44,096 bases of DNA from JBIQKZ01 sp044464765 (GTDB lineage: Bacteria; Pseudomonadota; Gammaproteobacteria; Burkholderiales; Burkholderiaceae_B), in contig JBIQKZ010000021.1 in assembly GCA_044464765.1 (NCBI GenBank), positions 1-44,096 on the forward strand. The letters are read 5' to 3'. The first letter of the stretch is position 1, and every line of letters starts with the position of its first letter. Made by a program: the position numbers and the translations under genes. The notes beneath the pieces were generated by a model, which saw only the letters and a list, made by a program, of their open reading frames with translations, searched no databases and was not told where the DNA came from. Shown here piece by piece: positions 33,652 through 41,865 of the stretch.

Positions 33652-34282
33652 AGACCCCAGGTTGATTCTGCGTTATACCGCCAGCGAACGCATCAACCAC
33701 TGGATCATCGCCATTACCTTTATCTTGCTGGCGATTACCGGGCTGGCTTTGTTCCATCCGGCGTTTTACTGGTTAAGCAATGTGTTGGGCGGCGGTGTCT
33801 GGACACGCATCCTGCATCCCTTTATCGGGGTGCTGATGTTTGTCTGCTTTGCCGTGTTTGCCGCCCGAATGTTTGGCCACAACCGCATGAACCGCCAGGA
33901 TCGGGAATGGCTCGCGCACTTTGGCGATGTCCTGAACAACCGCGAAGAAAATCTTCCCGAGGTTGGCCGATACAACGCGGGGCAAAAACTGCTGTTTTTC
34001 GCGTTGATCATCCTGATGTTAGGCTTGCTTGTAACGGGCGTGGTCATTTGGCGGCCCTACTTTGCCGACCTGTTCCCCATCTGGGGATTGCGCCTGGCCT
34101 CGGTAGTGCACGCGCTCTTTGCATTCCTGATAATTTGCGCGATCATAGTGCACATCTATGCAGGGATCTGGGTCAAAGGTTCGATTCAGGCCATGACTCG
34201 CGGCACGGTTACACCCGGCTGGGCCTGGAAGCATCATCGGGCCTGGCTGCGGCAAATACGCGGCGGGGCGGTCGAAAAATAA
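33638..34282 (+). CDS. fdnI: Formate dehydrogenase gamma subunit, cytochrome b556
   Basis: A 214-residue di-heme membrane subunit with four helices. The opening TASERINHWIIAITFILLAI carries a heme histidine; FHPAFYWLSNVLGGGVWTRI, LHPFIGVLMFVCFAVFA, LLFFALIILMLGLLVTGVVI and RLASVVHALFAFLIICAIIVHIY supply the others. It reduces quinone at the cytoplasmic side of the membrane. It is the last structural gene before a terminator at 34307. Confidence 0.95.
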   Translation: MTKPKDPRLILRYTASERINHWIIAITFILLAITGLALFHPAFYWLSNVLGGGVWTRILHPFIGVLMFVCFAVFAARMFGHNRMNRQDREWLAHFGDVLNNREENLPEVGRYNAGQKLLFFALIILMLGLLVTGVVIWRPYFADLFPIWGLRLASVVHALFAFLIICAIIVHIYAGIWVKGSIQAMTRGTVTPGWAWKHHRAWLRQIRGGAVEK

Positions 34283-34306
34283 CGCCTTTCCCCGGTTGGT
34301 TTGTTC

Positions 34307-34350
34307 ACATTGCTGTCCTGCGTCCGGTAGCGTAGGACAGCAATGTTTTT
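34307..34350 (+). terminator. Intrinsic terminator between fdnI and fdhE
   Basis: ACATTGCTGTCCT (34307-34319) and AGGACAGCAATGT (34334-34346) form a perfect 13-bp stem with a 14-base loop, followed by TTTT. The fdhE ribosome site AGGAG begins at 34351, directly after the T-run. fdhE-selA-selB expression therefore depends on read-through or an unseen promoter. Confidence 0.85.
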
Positions 34351-34359
34351 AGGAGTACA

Positions 34360-35301
34360 GTGTTGCAGCGAGTCCTTCCGCGTGGCGAGATCGAAAGTCT
34401 CGACCATACAACCATTCCCCGACTGCGCCAGCCCGTGCGTGCATCAGTATTTGCGGACCGAGCGGCTCGCCTGCGCCAATTAGCGCAGGAAAGCCCTTTA
34501 TCGACTTATTTGTTGTTAATGGCGGTATTGGCCGATGGCCAGGATAAGGCACTGCAGCAATGTTCTGTCCCAACTGCCGGCGCCGAGCGCATTGGCCTGG
34601 CCCAGGCGCATGGCATGCCGCCCCTGCAAGCGCAAGGATGGAAGCGAGACCCTGTCTGGCGCACGCTGCTGGGCGACTTGCTGGATCACATGGCTGCAGC
34701 GGCAGACACCCCTTTACAAGCCCGGCAAATTGTCGGGGAACTGAAGCAGCGCCTTCATGCCGACCCAGAGTTGCTCGAGACTTATGCCGATGCCGTACTG
34801 GCCGAGCGAGCAGGCGATGTGGATGCGGCGGCGGCCCCGTTCGTGGTGGCGGCCCTGCAGGTTTACTGGACGGCCCTGGCGGCCGATTTCAATCCGGACG
34901 ACCTGCCGGTCGTCAGCCCGCATGGTGTTTGCCCGATGTGCGGCAGCCTGCCCGTGGCCAGTATTGTCAGGGTGGGCGGAGCGGCGGATGCGTGCCGCTA
35001 TTTGTGTTGCTCGTTGTGCGCCACTGAATGGCATTTGGTGCGTGTCACGTGCTCGCATTGCGAAGATACCAAACAGATTGCTTACCATTCCATCGAAGGC
35101 GGTCAGGAAGGGATCAAGGCCGAGTCGTGCGACCACTGCCATACCTATCGAAAAATCTTCTATCAAGAGAAAGTTCTGGGGGTCGACGCGGTCGCCGACG
35201 ACCTGGCAAGCCTCGGGCTGGACATGCTGATGGGTGAAGCAGGTTATTCCCGCGCCAGCGGCAACCCGCTCTTGTGGCAGAATGAAACGGCGGAGCCCTG
35301 A
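34360..35301 (+). CDS. fdhE: Formate dehydrogenase accessory protein FdhE
   Basis: A 313-residue cytoplasmic maturation factor needed for active respiratory formate dehydrogenases. The rubredoxin-like zinc/iron sites are in the C-terminal half: CPMCGSLPVAS, YLCCSLCATEWHLVRVTCSHC and CDHCHTYRKIF, with KQIAYHSIEGG between them. The start is GTG 34360, five bases after AGGAG; TTG 34363 is an alternative. A hairpin (TGAAACGGC / GCCGTTTCA, with inner GCCCTG/CAGGGC) overlaps its stop codon and separates it from selA. Confidence 0.94.
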   Translation: MLQRVLPRGEIESLDHTTIPRLRQPVRASVFADRAARLRQLAQESPLSTYLLLMAVLADGQDKALQQCSVPTAGAERIGLAQAHGMPPLQAQGWKRDPVWRTLLGDLLDHMAAAADTPLQARQIVGELKQRLHADPELLETYADAVLAERAGDVDAAAAPFVVAALQVYWTALAADFNPDDLPVVSPHGVCPMCGSLPVASIVRVGGAADACRYLCCSLCATEWHLVRVTCSHCEDTKQIAYHSIEGGQEGIKAESCDHCHTYRKIFYQEKVLGVDAVADDLASLGLDMLMGEAGYSRASGNPLLWQNETAEP

Positions 35302-35317
35302 CGGCAGGGCCGTTTCA
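35283..35317 (+). repeat. Two-part stem-loop at the fdhE-selA junction
   Basis: TGAAACGGC near 35283 pairs with GCCGTTTCA ending near 35317, and inside it GCCCTG pairs with CAGGGC around ACGG. It covers the fdhE stop codon and ends just before the GGAGG of selA. Without a T-run it is more likely an RNA processing or translation-spacing element than a terminator. Confidence 0.45.
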
Positions 35318-35331
35318 GATGGAGGCGATGG

Positions 35332-36825
35332 GTGAAGTCGGTTAGCGGTGACGGAGCTGGGCGCACGCGTGGTCGGCCGTCGATGGATGAAACAGCGTTC
35401 AACGGCAAGGATGGGCTTGTCTTGGCCCGTGCGGCGGATATCCCCTCCCTGGAGCGCCTTCTGGGCTCTACGGCGGCTGCGGCCTTGGTGGCTCGCCAAG
35501 GCCGCAGCCGGCTTGCCGCTATCCTGCGCGAGGTTCTGAGCGATGTTCGCGCCAAGGCGCTGAAAGGCGAACTGGCCGTTTCAGCACTGGAGCCTGCACG
35601 CTTACTGGACCAGGCCGCGTTGCGTCTAAAGGCCCAGGATCAGTTGCGCTTGCGCGCGGTCTATAACCTTACGGGCACGGTATTGCACACGAATCTTGGT
35701 CGGGCCCTCTTGCCAGACGAAGCCGTGCAGGCCGTGGTGCAGGCGCTGACAGCGCCTGCCAATCTGGAGTTCAACCTAAACACAGGTCGCCGCGGTGATC
35801 GCGACGACCTTGTCGAAGAGCTGTTGTGTGAATTGACCGGCGCGGAAGCCGCCACGGTCGTAAACAACAATGCGGCGGCGGTTTTGCTGATGCTGAATGG
35901 GTTGGCCAATCGGCGTGAGGTCGTCGTGTCTCGTGGCGAACTGGTCGAAATCGGCGGCGCGTTTCGCATTCCCGACATCATGCAGCGGGCGGGCGCCAGG
36001 TTGGTCGAAGTGGGCACTACCAATCGCACCCACCCTGCCGATTATGCGGATGCCATTGGCCCGCGCACTGCGATGCTAATGAAAGTGCATTGCAGTAATT
36101 ATGCCGTCACGGGTTTTACGCGCAGCGTCGGTGTCGATGAAGTGGCGCAGATAGCGCACAGTCACAGCTTGCCCACCGCCGTGGACCTGGGCAGTGGAAC
36201 CTTAGTGGACCTGACGCAATGGGGTTTGCCGCGTGAAGACACGGTTCGCGATACCGTGCAGGCGGGCGCCGACATTGTCACCTTTAGCGGCGATAAGCTT
36301 TTGGGTGGTCCGCAGGCCGGGCTGATTGTCGGTCGCGCCGATCTTATCCGCAAGATCAAGAAGAATCCTTTGAAGCGGGCGTTGCGTGTGGGCAAGTTGA
36401 CCCTGGCTGCGTTGGAGCCGGTGCTGGCTCTGTATCGTGCGCCTGAGCTATTGGCCGACCGCCTGACAACCTTGCGTTTGCTGACGAGGCCTCAGGCACA
36501 GATGCAGTTGCAGGCTGAGCGCCTGCAGGCCGTCGTTCAACATGCGGTGGGTGATGCCTACACCGTCCAGGCCGCCACCATGTTTAGCCAGATTGGCAGC
36601 GGCGCGTTGCCGGTGGATCAGTTGCCAAGCTATGGCTTGGTGTTGCGGCATGCCGGTGCAGGCCGTTCTGGCCGGCCTTTGAAAAAGCTGGAAGCATGGT
36701 TGCGCGCGTTGCCCAGGCCTGTGATTGGGCGTGTTTCGCAAGACGCCCTTTGGTTGGATCTGCGTTGCCTGGAAGAGCGCGACGAAGCGGCGTTCATCGC
36801 CCAATTACAGAGTGATCAAGCATGA
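35332..36825 (+). CDS. selA: L-seryl-tRNA(Sec) selenium transferase
   Basis: A 497-residue PLP enzyme converting Ser-tRNA(Sec) to Sec-tRNA(Sec) with selenophosphate. Signatures: VYNLTGTVLHTNLGRALLPDE, TGAEAATVVNNNAAAVLLML, VEVGTTNRTHPADYADAI and the PLP-lysine motif TFSGDKLLGGPQAGLIVGR. The start is GTG 35332 with GGAGG six bases upstream; this gives a tail of about 30 extra N-terminal residues relative to E. coli SelA, so a later start is possible. It overlaps selB by 4 bp (ATGA). Confidence 0.96.
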   Translation: MKSVSGDGAGRTRGRPSMDETAFNGKDGLVLARAADIPSLERLLGSTAAAALVARQGRSRLAAILREVLSDVRAKALKGELAVSALEPARLLDQAALRLKAQDQLRLRAVYNLTGTVLHTNLGRALLPDEAVQAVVQALTAPANLEFNLNTGRRGDRDDLVEELLCELTGAEAATVVNNNAAAVLLMLNGLANRREVVVSRGELVEIGGAFRIPDIMQRAGARLVEVGTTNRTHPADYADAIGPRTAMLMKVHCSNYAVTGFTRSVGVDEVAQIAHSHSLPTAVDLGSGTLVDLTQWGLPREDTVRDTVQAGADIVTFSGDKLLGGPQAGLIVGRADLIRKIKKNPLKRALRVGKLTLAALEPVLALYRAPELLADRLTTLRLLTRPQAQMQLQAERLQAVVQHAVGDAYTVQAATMFSQIGSGALPVDQLPSYGLVLRHAGAGRSGRPLKKLEAWLRALPRPVIGRVSQDALWLDLRCLEERDEAAFIAQLQSDQA

Positions 36826-38747
36826 TCGTCGGCACCGCCGGGCATATTGACCATGGCAAGACCACGCTGGTGCGCGCGCTGACCGGCGTCGAGACGGACA
36901 GGCTTAAGGAAGAAAAAGCACGCGGCATTTCCATTGAGCTAGGCTATGCCTACACGCCGCTGGCCAATCACGACATCCTGGGCTTTATCGACGTGCCAGG
37001 CCATGAGCGCCTTGTCCACACCATGGTTGCCGGCGCCAGCGGGATCGATTTCGGGTTGCTGGTGGTGGCGGCCGACGACGGTGTCATGCCCCAAACGATG
37101 GAGCATCTGGCCATCCTGACCCTGCTTGGCGTACAGCAAGGGGCGGTGGCATTGTCGAAGGCGGATCGGGTCGATCATGCGCGCTTGCAGCAGGTGCAGA
37201 ATCAAATTGCCGAGTTGGTTGAAGGTACGTTCCTGGAGGGCGTGCCGGTCTTCCCCGTGGCTGCGGCGGCGCCTGGCGCGCCCGGCGTTGCGGCGCTGCG
37301 CGATTATCTGCACCAAGTCGCTCAGGCCGTGGCTGCACGCAGCAGGGAAGGCTTGTTCAGACTGGCGGTCGACCGCGTTTTCACATTGAAGGGGCATGGC
37401 ACCGTCGTCACGGGCACTGTTTATGATGGTGTGTTGCGTCTGGACGATGAGTCGCTGGACTTGCGGTTGATGCCGACGGGTATGAAGGTTCGGGTGCGCA
37501 GCATTCATGCTCAAAACCAGGCCGCATCGGCGGCGCTGGCCGGGCAGCGCTGCGCGTTGAATCTGGGCGGTGTCGACAAAAATGCGATTTCCAGGGGAGA
37601 CTGGATCGCCGATGCCCGATGCTTCACGCCTGCGCGCAATGTTGATGTGCGCTTGCGGTTGCTGCCTGGGGCTGATGCGACGGTGCGCACCTGGACGCCG
37701 CTGCACATACACCTGGGGTCGGCGCATTATTTGGCTCACGTCGTACCTTTGTCAAGCAACGCCTTGGCGGCGGGCGACGAGGGGTGGGCGCAACTGGTAT
37801 TTGATCGATTGGTCTGCGTCATGCCCGGCGACCGCTTCATTGTGCGTGACGCCCAAGCCCGGCATACGGTGGGTGGCGGCGTGGTGCTGGATCCCAACGC
37901 GCCGCAGCGCAAGCGTCGTTCCCCGGAGCGTCTGGCCTGGTTGGGCGCCATCGACGGAGTGTTGGACGCAGGCTCCCTGGGAGCCTTGCTTGAGCACGCG
38001 CCATGGGGCCTGGGCGAACGCGAAGCGATGCGGTTACTACGCCGGGTCGATGGGCTGGCTGCACCAGATGGCGCGCTGTGGGTGTCTACCCAGGGCAACC
38101 AAGACGAACGCACGCTGATCCTGCAGTCGCGCTGGGACGAGCTTGGCGACAAGGCGCGGCATGCCTTGGCAGAGTTTCATCAGCAATGGCCGGACGAGCC
38201 GGGTCTGGATGCCGCGCGTTTGCGCCGGATGGCCTTGCCTTCTATGCCGGATGCCTTGTGGCTGGCACTGCGTGATCATTTGGTTCAAGACAAGCGTTTG
38301 GCGCGCAACGGCCCCTGGCTGCATCTGCCAGGCCATACGGCAACGCTGGCGCCCGGGGAGGCGCTGTTGGCCGAGGGTGTTCTGTCTCTTATTCATGCAG
38401 GTGGTTTCGACCCTCCGTGGGTGCGAGACTTGGCGCGTGAACAAAAGGCCGATGAACACAATATACGACAGCTCTTGCTTAAGCTGGTGCGTCGCGGCGA
38501 GCTTTACCAGGTAGTGCGCGACCTGTTTTATCACCATGACCAAGTGGCGCGCCTGGCCGAGTTGCTGCAATCGGTGGGCAATGGGCAAGGCGTGGCCGCG
38601 GCGCAGTTTCGCGACGCCACCGGCTTGGGCCGTAAGCGCAGCATACAAATACTGGAATTTTTCGATCGCGCCGGCTATACACGCCGTTTGCGGGATATGC
38701 ATGTACCGCGCAAGCATGGCGCGGACTTCTGGCAGCGGCTATCATAG
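36822..38747 (+). CDS. selB: Selenocysteine-specific elongation factor
   Basis: A 641-residue GTPase that brings Sec-tRNA(Sec) to SECIS-bearing ribosomes. The G domain has GTAGHIDHGKTTLVRALTG (G1), EEKARGISIELGYAY (G2), FIDVPGHERLVHTMVAG (G3) and ALSKADRVD (G4). EF-Tu-like domains 2 and 3 follow. The C-terminal quarter has winged-helix repeats (for example LRRMALPSMPDALWLALRDH and LGRKRSIQILEFFDRAGYTR), which in the family bind the SECIS loop. ATG overlaps the selA stop; the tRNA-Sec gene starts nine bases after its stop. Confidence 0.97.
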   Translation: MIVGTAGHIDHGKTTLVRALTGVETDRLKEEKARGISIELGYAYTPLANHDILGFIDVPGHERLVHTMVAGASGIDFGLLVVAADDGVMPQTMEHLAILTLLGVQQGAVALSKADRVDHARLQQVQNQIAELVEGTFLEGVPVFPVAAAAPGAPGVAALRDYLHQVAQAVAARSREGLFRLAVDRVFTLKGHGTVVTGTVYDGVLRLDDESLDLRLMPTGMKVRVRSIHAQNQAASAALAGQRCALNLGGVDKNAISRGDWIADARCFTPARNVDVRLRLLPGADATVRTWTPLHIHLGSAHYLAHVVPLSSNALAAGDEGWAQLVFDRLVCVMPGDRFIVRDAQARHTVGGGVVLDPNAPQRKRRSPERLAWLGAIDGVLDAGSLGALLEHAPWGLGEREAMRLLRRVDGLAAPDGALWVSTQGNQDERTLILQSRWDELGDKARHALAEFHQQWPDEPGLDAARLRRMALPSMPDALWLALRDHLVQDKRLARNGPWLHLPGHTATLAPGEALLAEGVLSLIHAGGFDPPWVRDLAREQKADEHNIRQLLLKLVRRGELYQVVRDLFYHHDQVARLAELLQSVGNGQGVAAAQFRDATGLGRKRSIQILEFFDRAGYTRRLRDMHVPRKHGADFWQRLS

Positions 38748-38756
38748 CGTTGCCGT

Positions 38757-38852
38757 GGAAGGCATTCGTGTCCGGTGGCACGGCTGGGCTTCAAACCCAG
38801 TTGGGGGCGTCAGACGCTCCCAGGTAGGTTCGACTCCTGCTGCTTTCCGCCA
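38757..38852 (+). tRNA. selC: tRNA-Sec (anticodon UCA)
   Basis: A 96-base tRNA with Sec-specific geometry: an 8-bp acceptor GGAAGGCA/TGCTTTCC (one G-T) and a 5-bp T stem (GTAGG/CCTGC). The long variable arm is TGGGGGCGT/ACGCTCCCA, and the anticodon arm CTGGG-CTTCAAA-CCCAG carries TCA. Discriminator G and encoded CCA follow. It reads the UGA in fdnG. Confidence 0.97.
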
Positions 38853-38888
38853 ACATCGGCGCCAACGCCGCAACGGCGCAAAAATGCC

Positions 38889-38975
38889 ATGAACATATCA
38901 GCGTACATTACGGGCTTTCTCAACGAGGCCCGTACCGGGCGGCGTGTCTTCCAATCAGGAAGCCCGAATGATTGA
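38889..38975 (+). CDS. 28-codon open frame downstream of tRNA-Sec (doubtful)
   Basis: A short ATG-TGA frame (MNISAYITGFLNEARTGRRV...SPND) lies between tRNA-Sec and arsB. No ribosome site is evident and no family is recognised. It could be chance, an arsB leader peptide, or a remnant of an element inserted at the tRNA. Confidence 0.2.
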   Translation: MNISAYITGFLNEARTGRRVFQSGSPND

Positions 38976-38991
38976 ATAAAAGCCTTTATCA

Positions 38992-40272
38992 ATGCTAGCA
39001 GCCACCGCTATTTTCTTGCTGACTCTGGTTTTAGTGATTTGGCGACCCAAAGGCTTGGGAATCGGCTGGAGCGCCGGCCTTGGGGCCGTGCTGGCGCTTC
39101 TGGCCGGTGTCGTGCAGTGGTCTGATATCCCGGTTGTCTGGAGCATTGTCTGGAACGCCACGACAACGTTCGTTGCGGTGATCATCATAAGTCTCGTGCT
39201 GGATGCGGCGGGTTTCTTCGAATGGGCCGCCCTGCATGTCGCCCACTGGGGAAAAGGGCGCGGGCGCGCGTTGTTTGCCGTTACCGTGTTGCTAGGGGCG
39301 TGTGTGTCCGCCTTGTTCACCAATGATGGCGCCGCGTTGATCCTGACGCCCATTGTGATGGCGATGTTGATGGCGTTGGGGTATGGGCCCGCCGCAACGC
39401 TGGCGTTTGTCATGGCGGCCGGCTTTATTGCCGACACGGCCAGCCTGCCGCTGATTGTTTCCAATCTGGTCAACATCGTCTCGGCCGATTTCTTCAGCAT
39501 CAGCTTTAGCCGCTATGCGGCAGTCATGGCGCCGATCAATATCGTGTCCGTGGCGACCACTCTGCTGGTTCTGCATCTGTACTTTCGAAAAGACATTCCG
39601 GCTGGGTACGACGCCAGCGGGTTGATGCAGCCCAAGACAGCCATTCGGGATCCGCGTACGTTTCGCGCCGGATGGATCGTGTTGATTCTTTTGCTGCTCG
39701 GGCTCTTTGGGTTGGAGCCATTAGGCGTTCCCGTGAGCGCAGTGGCTGCCTCGGCGGCCGCGATCTTATTGCTGGTCGCCGGGCGGGGGCGCGTCATCAG
39801 TACGCGTAGAGTCATGCGCGAAGCCCCGTGGCAGATCGTGATTTTTTCGCTGGGCATGTATTTGGTGGTCTATGGCCTGCGCAACGCGGGCCTGACGCAA
39901 TACCTGGCCGACATCCTCACGCGATGCGCAGACCAGGGGCTATGGGTCGCCACGCTTGGAATGGGCCTGATTGCCGCCTTTCTTTCGTCGATTATGAACA
40001 ATTTGCCCACGGTGCTCATTGGCGCCTTATCGATTGATGCCAGCCAAGCCAGCGGGGTGGTCAAAGAAGCCATGATCTACGCCAACGTGATCGGCAGCGA
40101 TCTGGGCCCCAAGATTACGCCCATAGGCAGCCTGGCCACTTTGTTGTGGCTGCACGTGCTGGAGCGTAAAGGCATGCGAATTTCCTGGGGATATTATTTC
40201 AGGGTGGGGATCGTGCTGACGTTGCCGGTGTTGCTGCTGACGCTGGCCGCGCTTGCGCTCAGGCTGGGCTAG
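38992..40272 (+). CDS. arsB: ArsB-type arsenite/antimonite efflux membrane protein
   Basis: A 426-residue ion-transporter-superfamily protein with about 11-12 helices, close to E. coli ArsB in length. Signatures include ALFTNDGAALILTPIVMAML, FIADTASLPLIVSNLVNIVSA, FFSISFSRYAAVMAPINIVS, IFSLGMYLVVYGLRNAG and SSIMNNLPTVLIGALSID with GSDLGPKITPIGSLATLLWL. It exports As(III)/Sb(III), alone or with an ArsA ATPase. There is no arsR, arsC or arsA beside it. It sits between tRNA-Sec and selD in the selenium block. The ribosome site is weak and the start could be shifted slightly. Confidence 0.9.
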   Translation: MLAATAIFLLTLVLVIWRPKGLGIGWSAGLGAVLALLAGVVQWSDIPVVWSIVWNATTTFVAVIIISLVLDAAGFFEWAALHVAHWGKGRGRALFAVTVLLGACVSALFTNDGAALILTPIVMAMLMALGYGPAATLAFVMAAGFIADTASLPLIVSNLVNIVSADFFSISFSRYAAVMAPINIVSVATTLLVLHLYFRKDIPAGYDASGLMQPKTAIRDPRTFRAGWIVLILLLLGLFGLEPLGVPVSAVAASAAAILLLVAGRGRVISTRRVMREAPWQIVIFSLGMYLVVYGLRNAGLTQYLADILTRCADQGLWVATLGMGLIAAFLSSIMNNLPTVLIGALSIDASQASGVVKEAMIYANVIGSDLGPKITPIGSLATLLWLHVLERKGMRISWGYYFRVGIVLTLPVLLLTLAALALRLG

Positions 40273-40438
40273 CCAGGCCAAGGACAGAAAATCAGATACC
40301 ATACGAAGTGAGATGCAGGCTGGTCTACCCGGCTGGCGCACGTTGAATATTGGCCGCTCGAATCAATGAAGCTGGGCGCATGCTTGAAAGCGGCACAAAT
40401 ATCCGCCGCTTTCCGCCGAATTAGCAGGGAATCCAATC

Positions 40439-41512
40439 ATGCAAGACCCTATTTCTGTTGCCAGGTCCGTCACGGACGGACCGCGCCTGACTTCGCTATC
40501 CCATGGCGGCGGTTGCGGATGCAAGATCGCGCCCGGCGTGCTGGCCGAGTTGCTGGCCGGCATGCCGGCTGCCCAGGCGTATGCCGGCATGATGGTGGGC
40601 AACGAAACATCCGACGATGCAGCCGTTTACCGATTGAACGATCAGCAGGCCCTGATTGCCACCACCGACTTCTTCATGCCCATTGTCGACGATCCGTACG
40701 ATTTTGGGCGCATTGCAGCGGCCAATGCTCTATCCGACATCTATGCCATGGGCGGCAACCCCGTCATGGCGCTGGCCATTGTGGGCATGCCCATTAATGT
40801 GCTGCCAAAGTCCGTCATTGCGGGCATCTTGCAGGGTGGTGCGTCTATTTGCGCCGAAGCGGGCATTCCGGTGGCGGGCGGCCACTCCATCGATTCCGTA
40901 GAGCCTATTTATGGCTTGGCAGCCATGGGGTTGGCCCATCCAGACCATATCAAGCGCAATGCCGATGCACAGGCCGGCGATGTGTTGATCCTAGGCAAGG
41001 CGCTGGGCGTAGGCATTTTGTCGGCTGCCCTGAAGAAAGACCTACTGGATGCGGATGGCTATCGCGCCATGCTGGAGAGCACCACACGGCTGAATCGGCC
41101 AGGCGCCATTCTGGGCCAACTGGATGGCGTGCATGCCATGACGGATGTTACAGGCTTTGGCTTGCTGGGCCATACGTTGGAAATGGCCCGGGCCTCGGGC
41201 TTGTCCGCGCAATTGCGCACGGCGGCTATCCCCTGGCTGCCGAGTGTGTGCGAATTTGCAGCGCAAGGGGTGATCACTGGCGCGTCGGGGCGTAACTGGC
41301 AGTCGTATGGACAGTTGATTGCTCTTGCAGAGCGGGTGGACGATACCATGCAGGCCTTGTTGTGCGACCCCCAAACATCCGGCGGATTACTGGTGTCGTG
41401 TTCCCCCCAGGTTGCTGACAGCGTATTGGATGTCTTCCATTCCGAGGGGCACGGGCAGGCCGCGGTCATTGGCGAGCTTCGCGAAACCGGCCCCGTGGTG
41501 CACGCGGGTTAG
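40439..41512 (+). CDS. selD: Selenide, water dikinase (selenophosphate synthetase)
   Basis: A 357-residue ATP-dependent enzyme making selenophosphate, the selenium donor for SelA. The glycine-rich active-site loop LSHGGGCGCKIAPGVLAELL has Cys26 and Lys29, equivalent to catalytic Cys17 and Lys20 of E. coli SelD. It is the cysteine form, not the selenocysteine form. TSDDAAVYRLND, TTDFFMPIVDDPYDFGRIAA and ALSDIYAMGGNPVMALAI are the ATP/Mg-binding blocks; MTDVTGFGLLGHTLEMARAS and DPQTSGGLLVSC end the protein. ATG 40439 follows AGGGA. It lies 166 bp after arsB. Confidence 0.97.
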   Translation: MQDPISVARSVTDGPRLTSLSHGGGCGCKIAPGVLAELLAGMPAAQAYAGMMVGNETSDDAAVYRLNDQQALIATTDFFMPIVDDPYDFGRIAAANALSDIYAMGGNPVMALAIVGMPINVLPKSVIAGILQGGASICAEAGIPVAGGHSIDSVEPIYGLAAMGLAHPDHIKRNADAQAGDVLILGKALGVGILSAALKKDLLDADGYRAMLESTTRLNRPGAILGQLDGVHAMTDVTGFGLLGHTLEMARASGLSAQLRTAAIPWLPSVCEFAAQGVITGASGRNWQSYGQLIALAERVDDTMQALLCDPQTSGGLLVSCSPQVADSVLDVFHSEGHGQAAVIGELRETGPVVHAG

Positions 41513-41535
41513 GCCCGAAAGCGGCCTGGCGCAAC

Positions 41536-41701
41536 CTAGTGTGCTGTTTGACTAATTCGTGTACTTATCTTCGGCACCTGAGCTCGCCATGCGGCGTTGC
41601 AAATCCTCGCGATAGCTACGGCTATCGCTGTGGTTTGCGCCTTGCCTGACAAGCTCATGCATCCAAATATAAGTACACGAATTAGTCAAACAGCACACTA
41701 G
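41536..41701. mobile_element. 166-bp MITE-like element with perfect 33-bp terminal inverted repeats
   Basis: The 33 bases at 41536-41568 are the exact reverse complement of 41669-41701. Between them lie 100 bp with no gene and a strong central hairpin: GCGATAGC (41609-41616)/GCTATCGC (41621-41628), extended by flanking near-complementary GCAAATCC and GGTTTGC. The outermost four bases are CTAG at both ends, so CTAG may be a target duplication and the mobile unit may start TGTGCTGTTTG. TGTG-type ends at CTAG targets recall IS481-family elements of Bordetella; that link is inference. It occupies most of the left half of the 353-bp selD-adhesin gap. Confidence 0.8.
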
Positions 41702-41784
41702 CCGCCACGAAAATAAGCGCCCTTACCTGTCGTTGACGACAATAGATCAGAACCGTCACTCTTCTTATCATTAGCTTACCCTTG

Positions 41785-41828
41785 GCGTTTCTATTGCTTG
41801 TTTTTGTAATAAAACGCAACAGAAACGC
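41785..41828 (+). repeat. Long imperfect hairpin upstream of the adhesin gene
   Basis: GCGTTTCTATTGC (41785-41797) pairs with GCAACAGAAACGC (41816-41828) with one mismatch, and GTTTT/AAAAC extends it inside. It ends 37 bp before the adhesin ATG. It may be a terminator-like barrier, an RNA control element or an operator for the large gene. Confidence 0.5.
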
Positions 41829-41865
41829 AGCTAGCTAATGTTAATGATATTTGGAGTCAGCCGTT

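Noticed and set aside
41536..41701. Simple transcription terminator of selD
   Set aside because: Inverted arms of 33 bp with a 100-bp interior and no T-run are far too large; a mobile or repeat element fits better.
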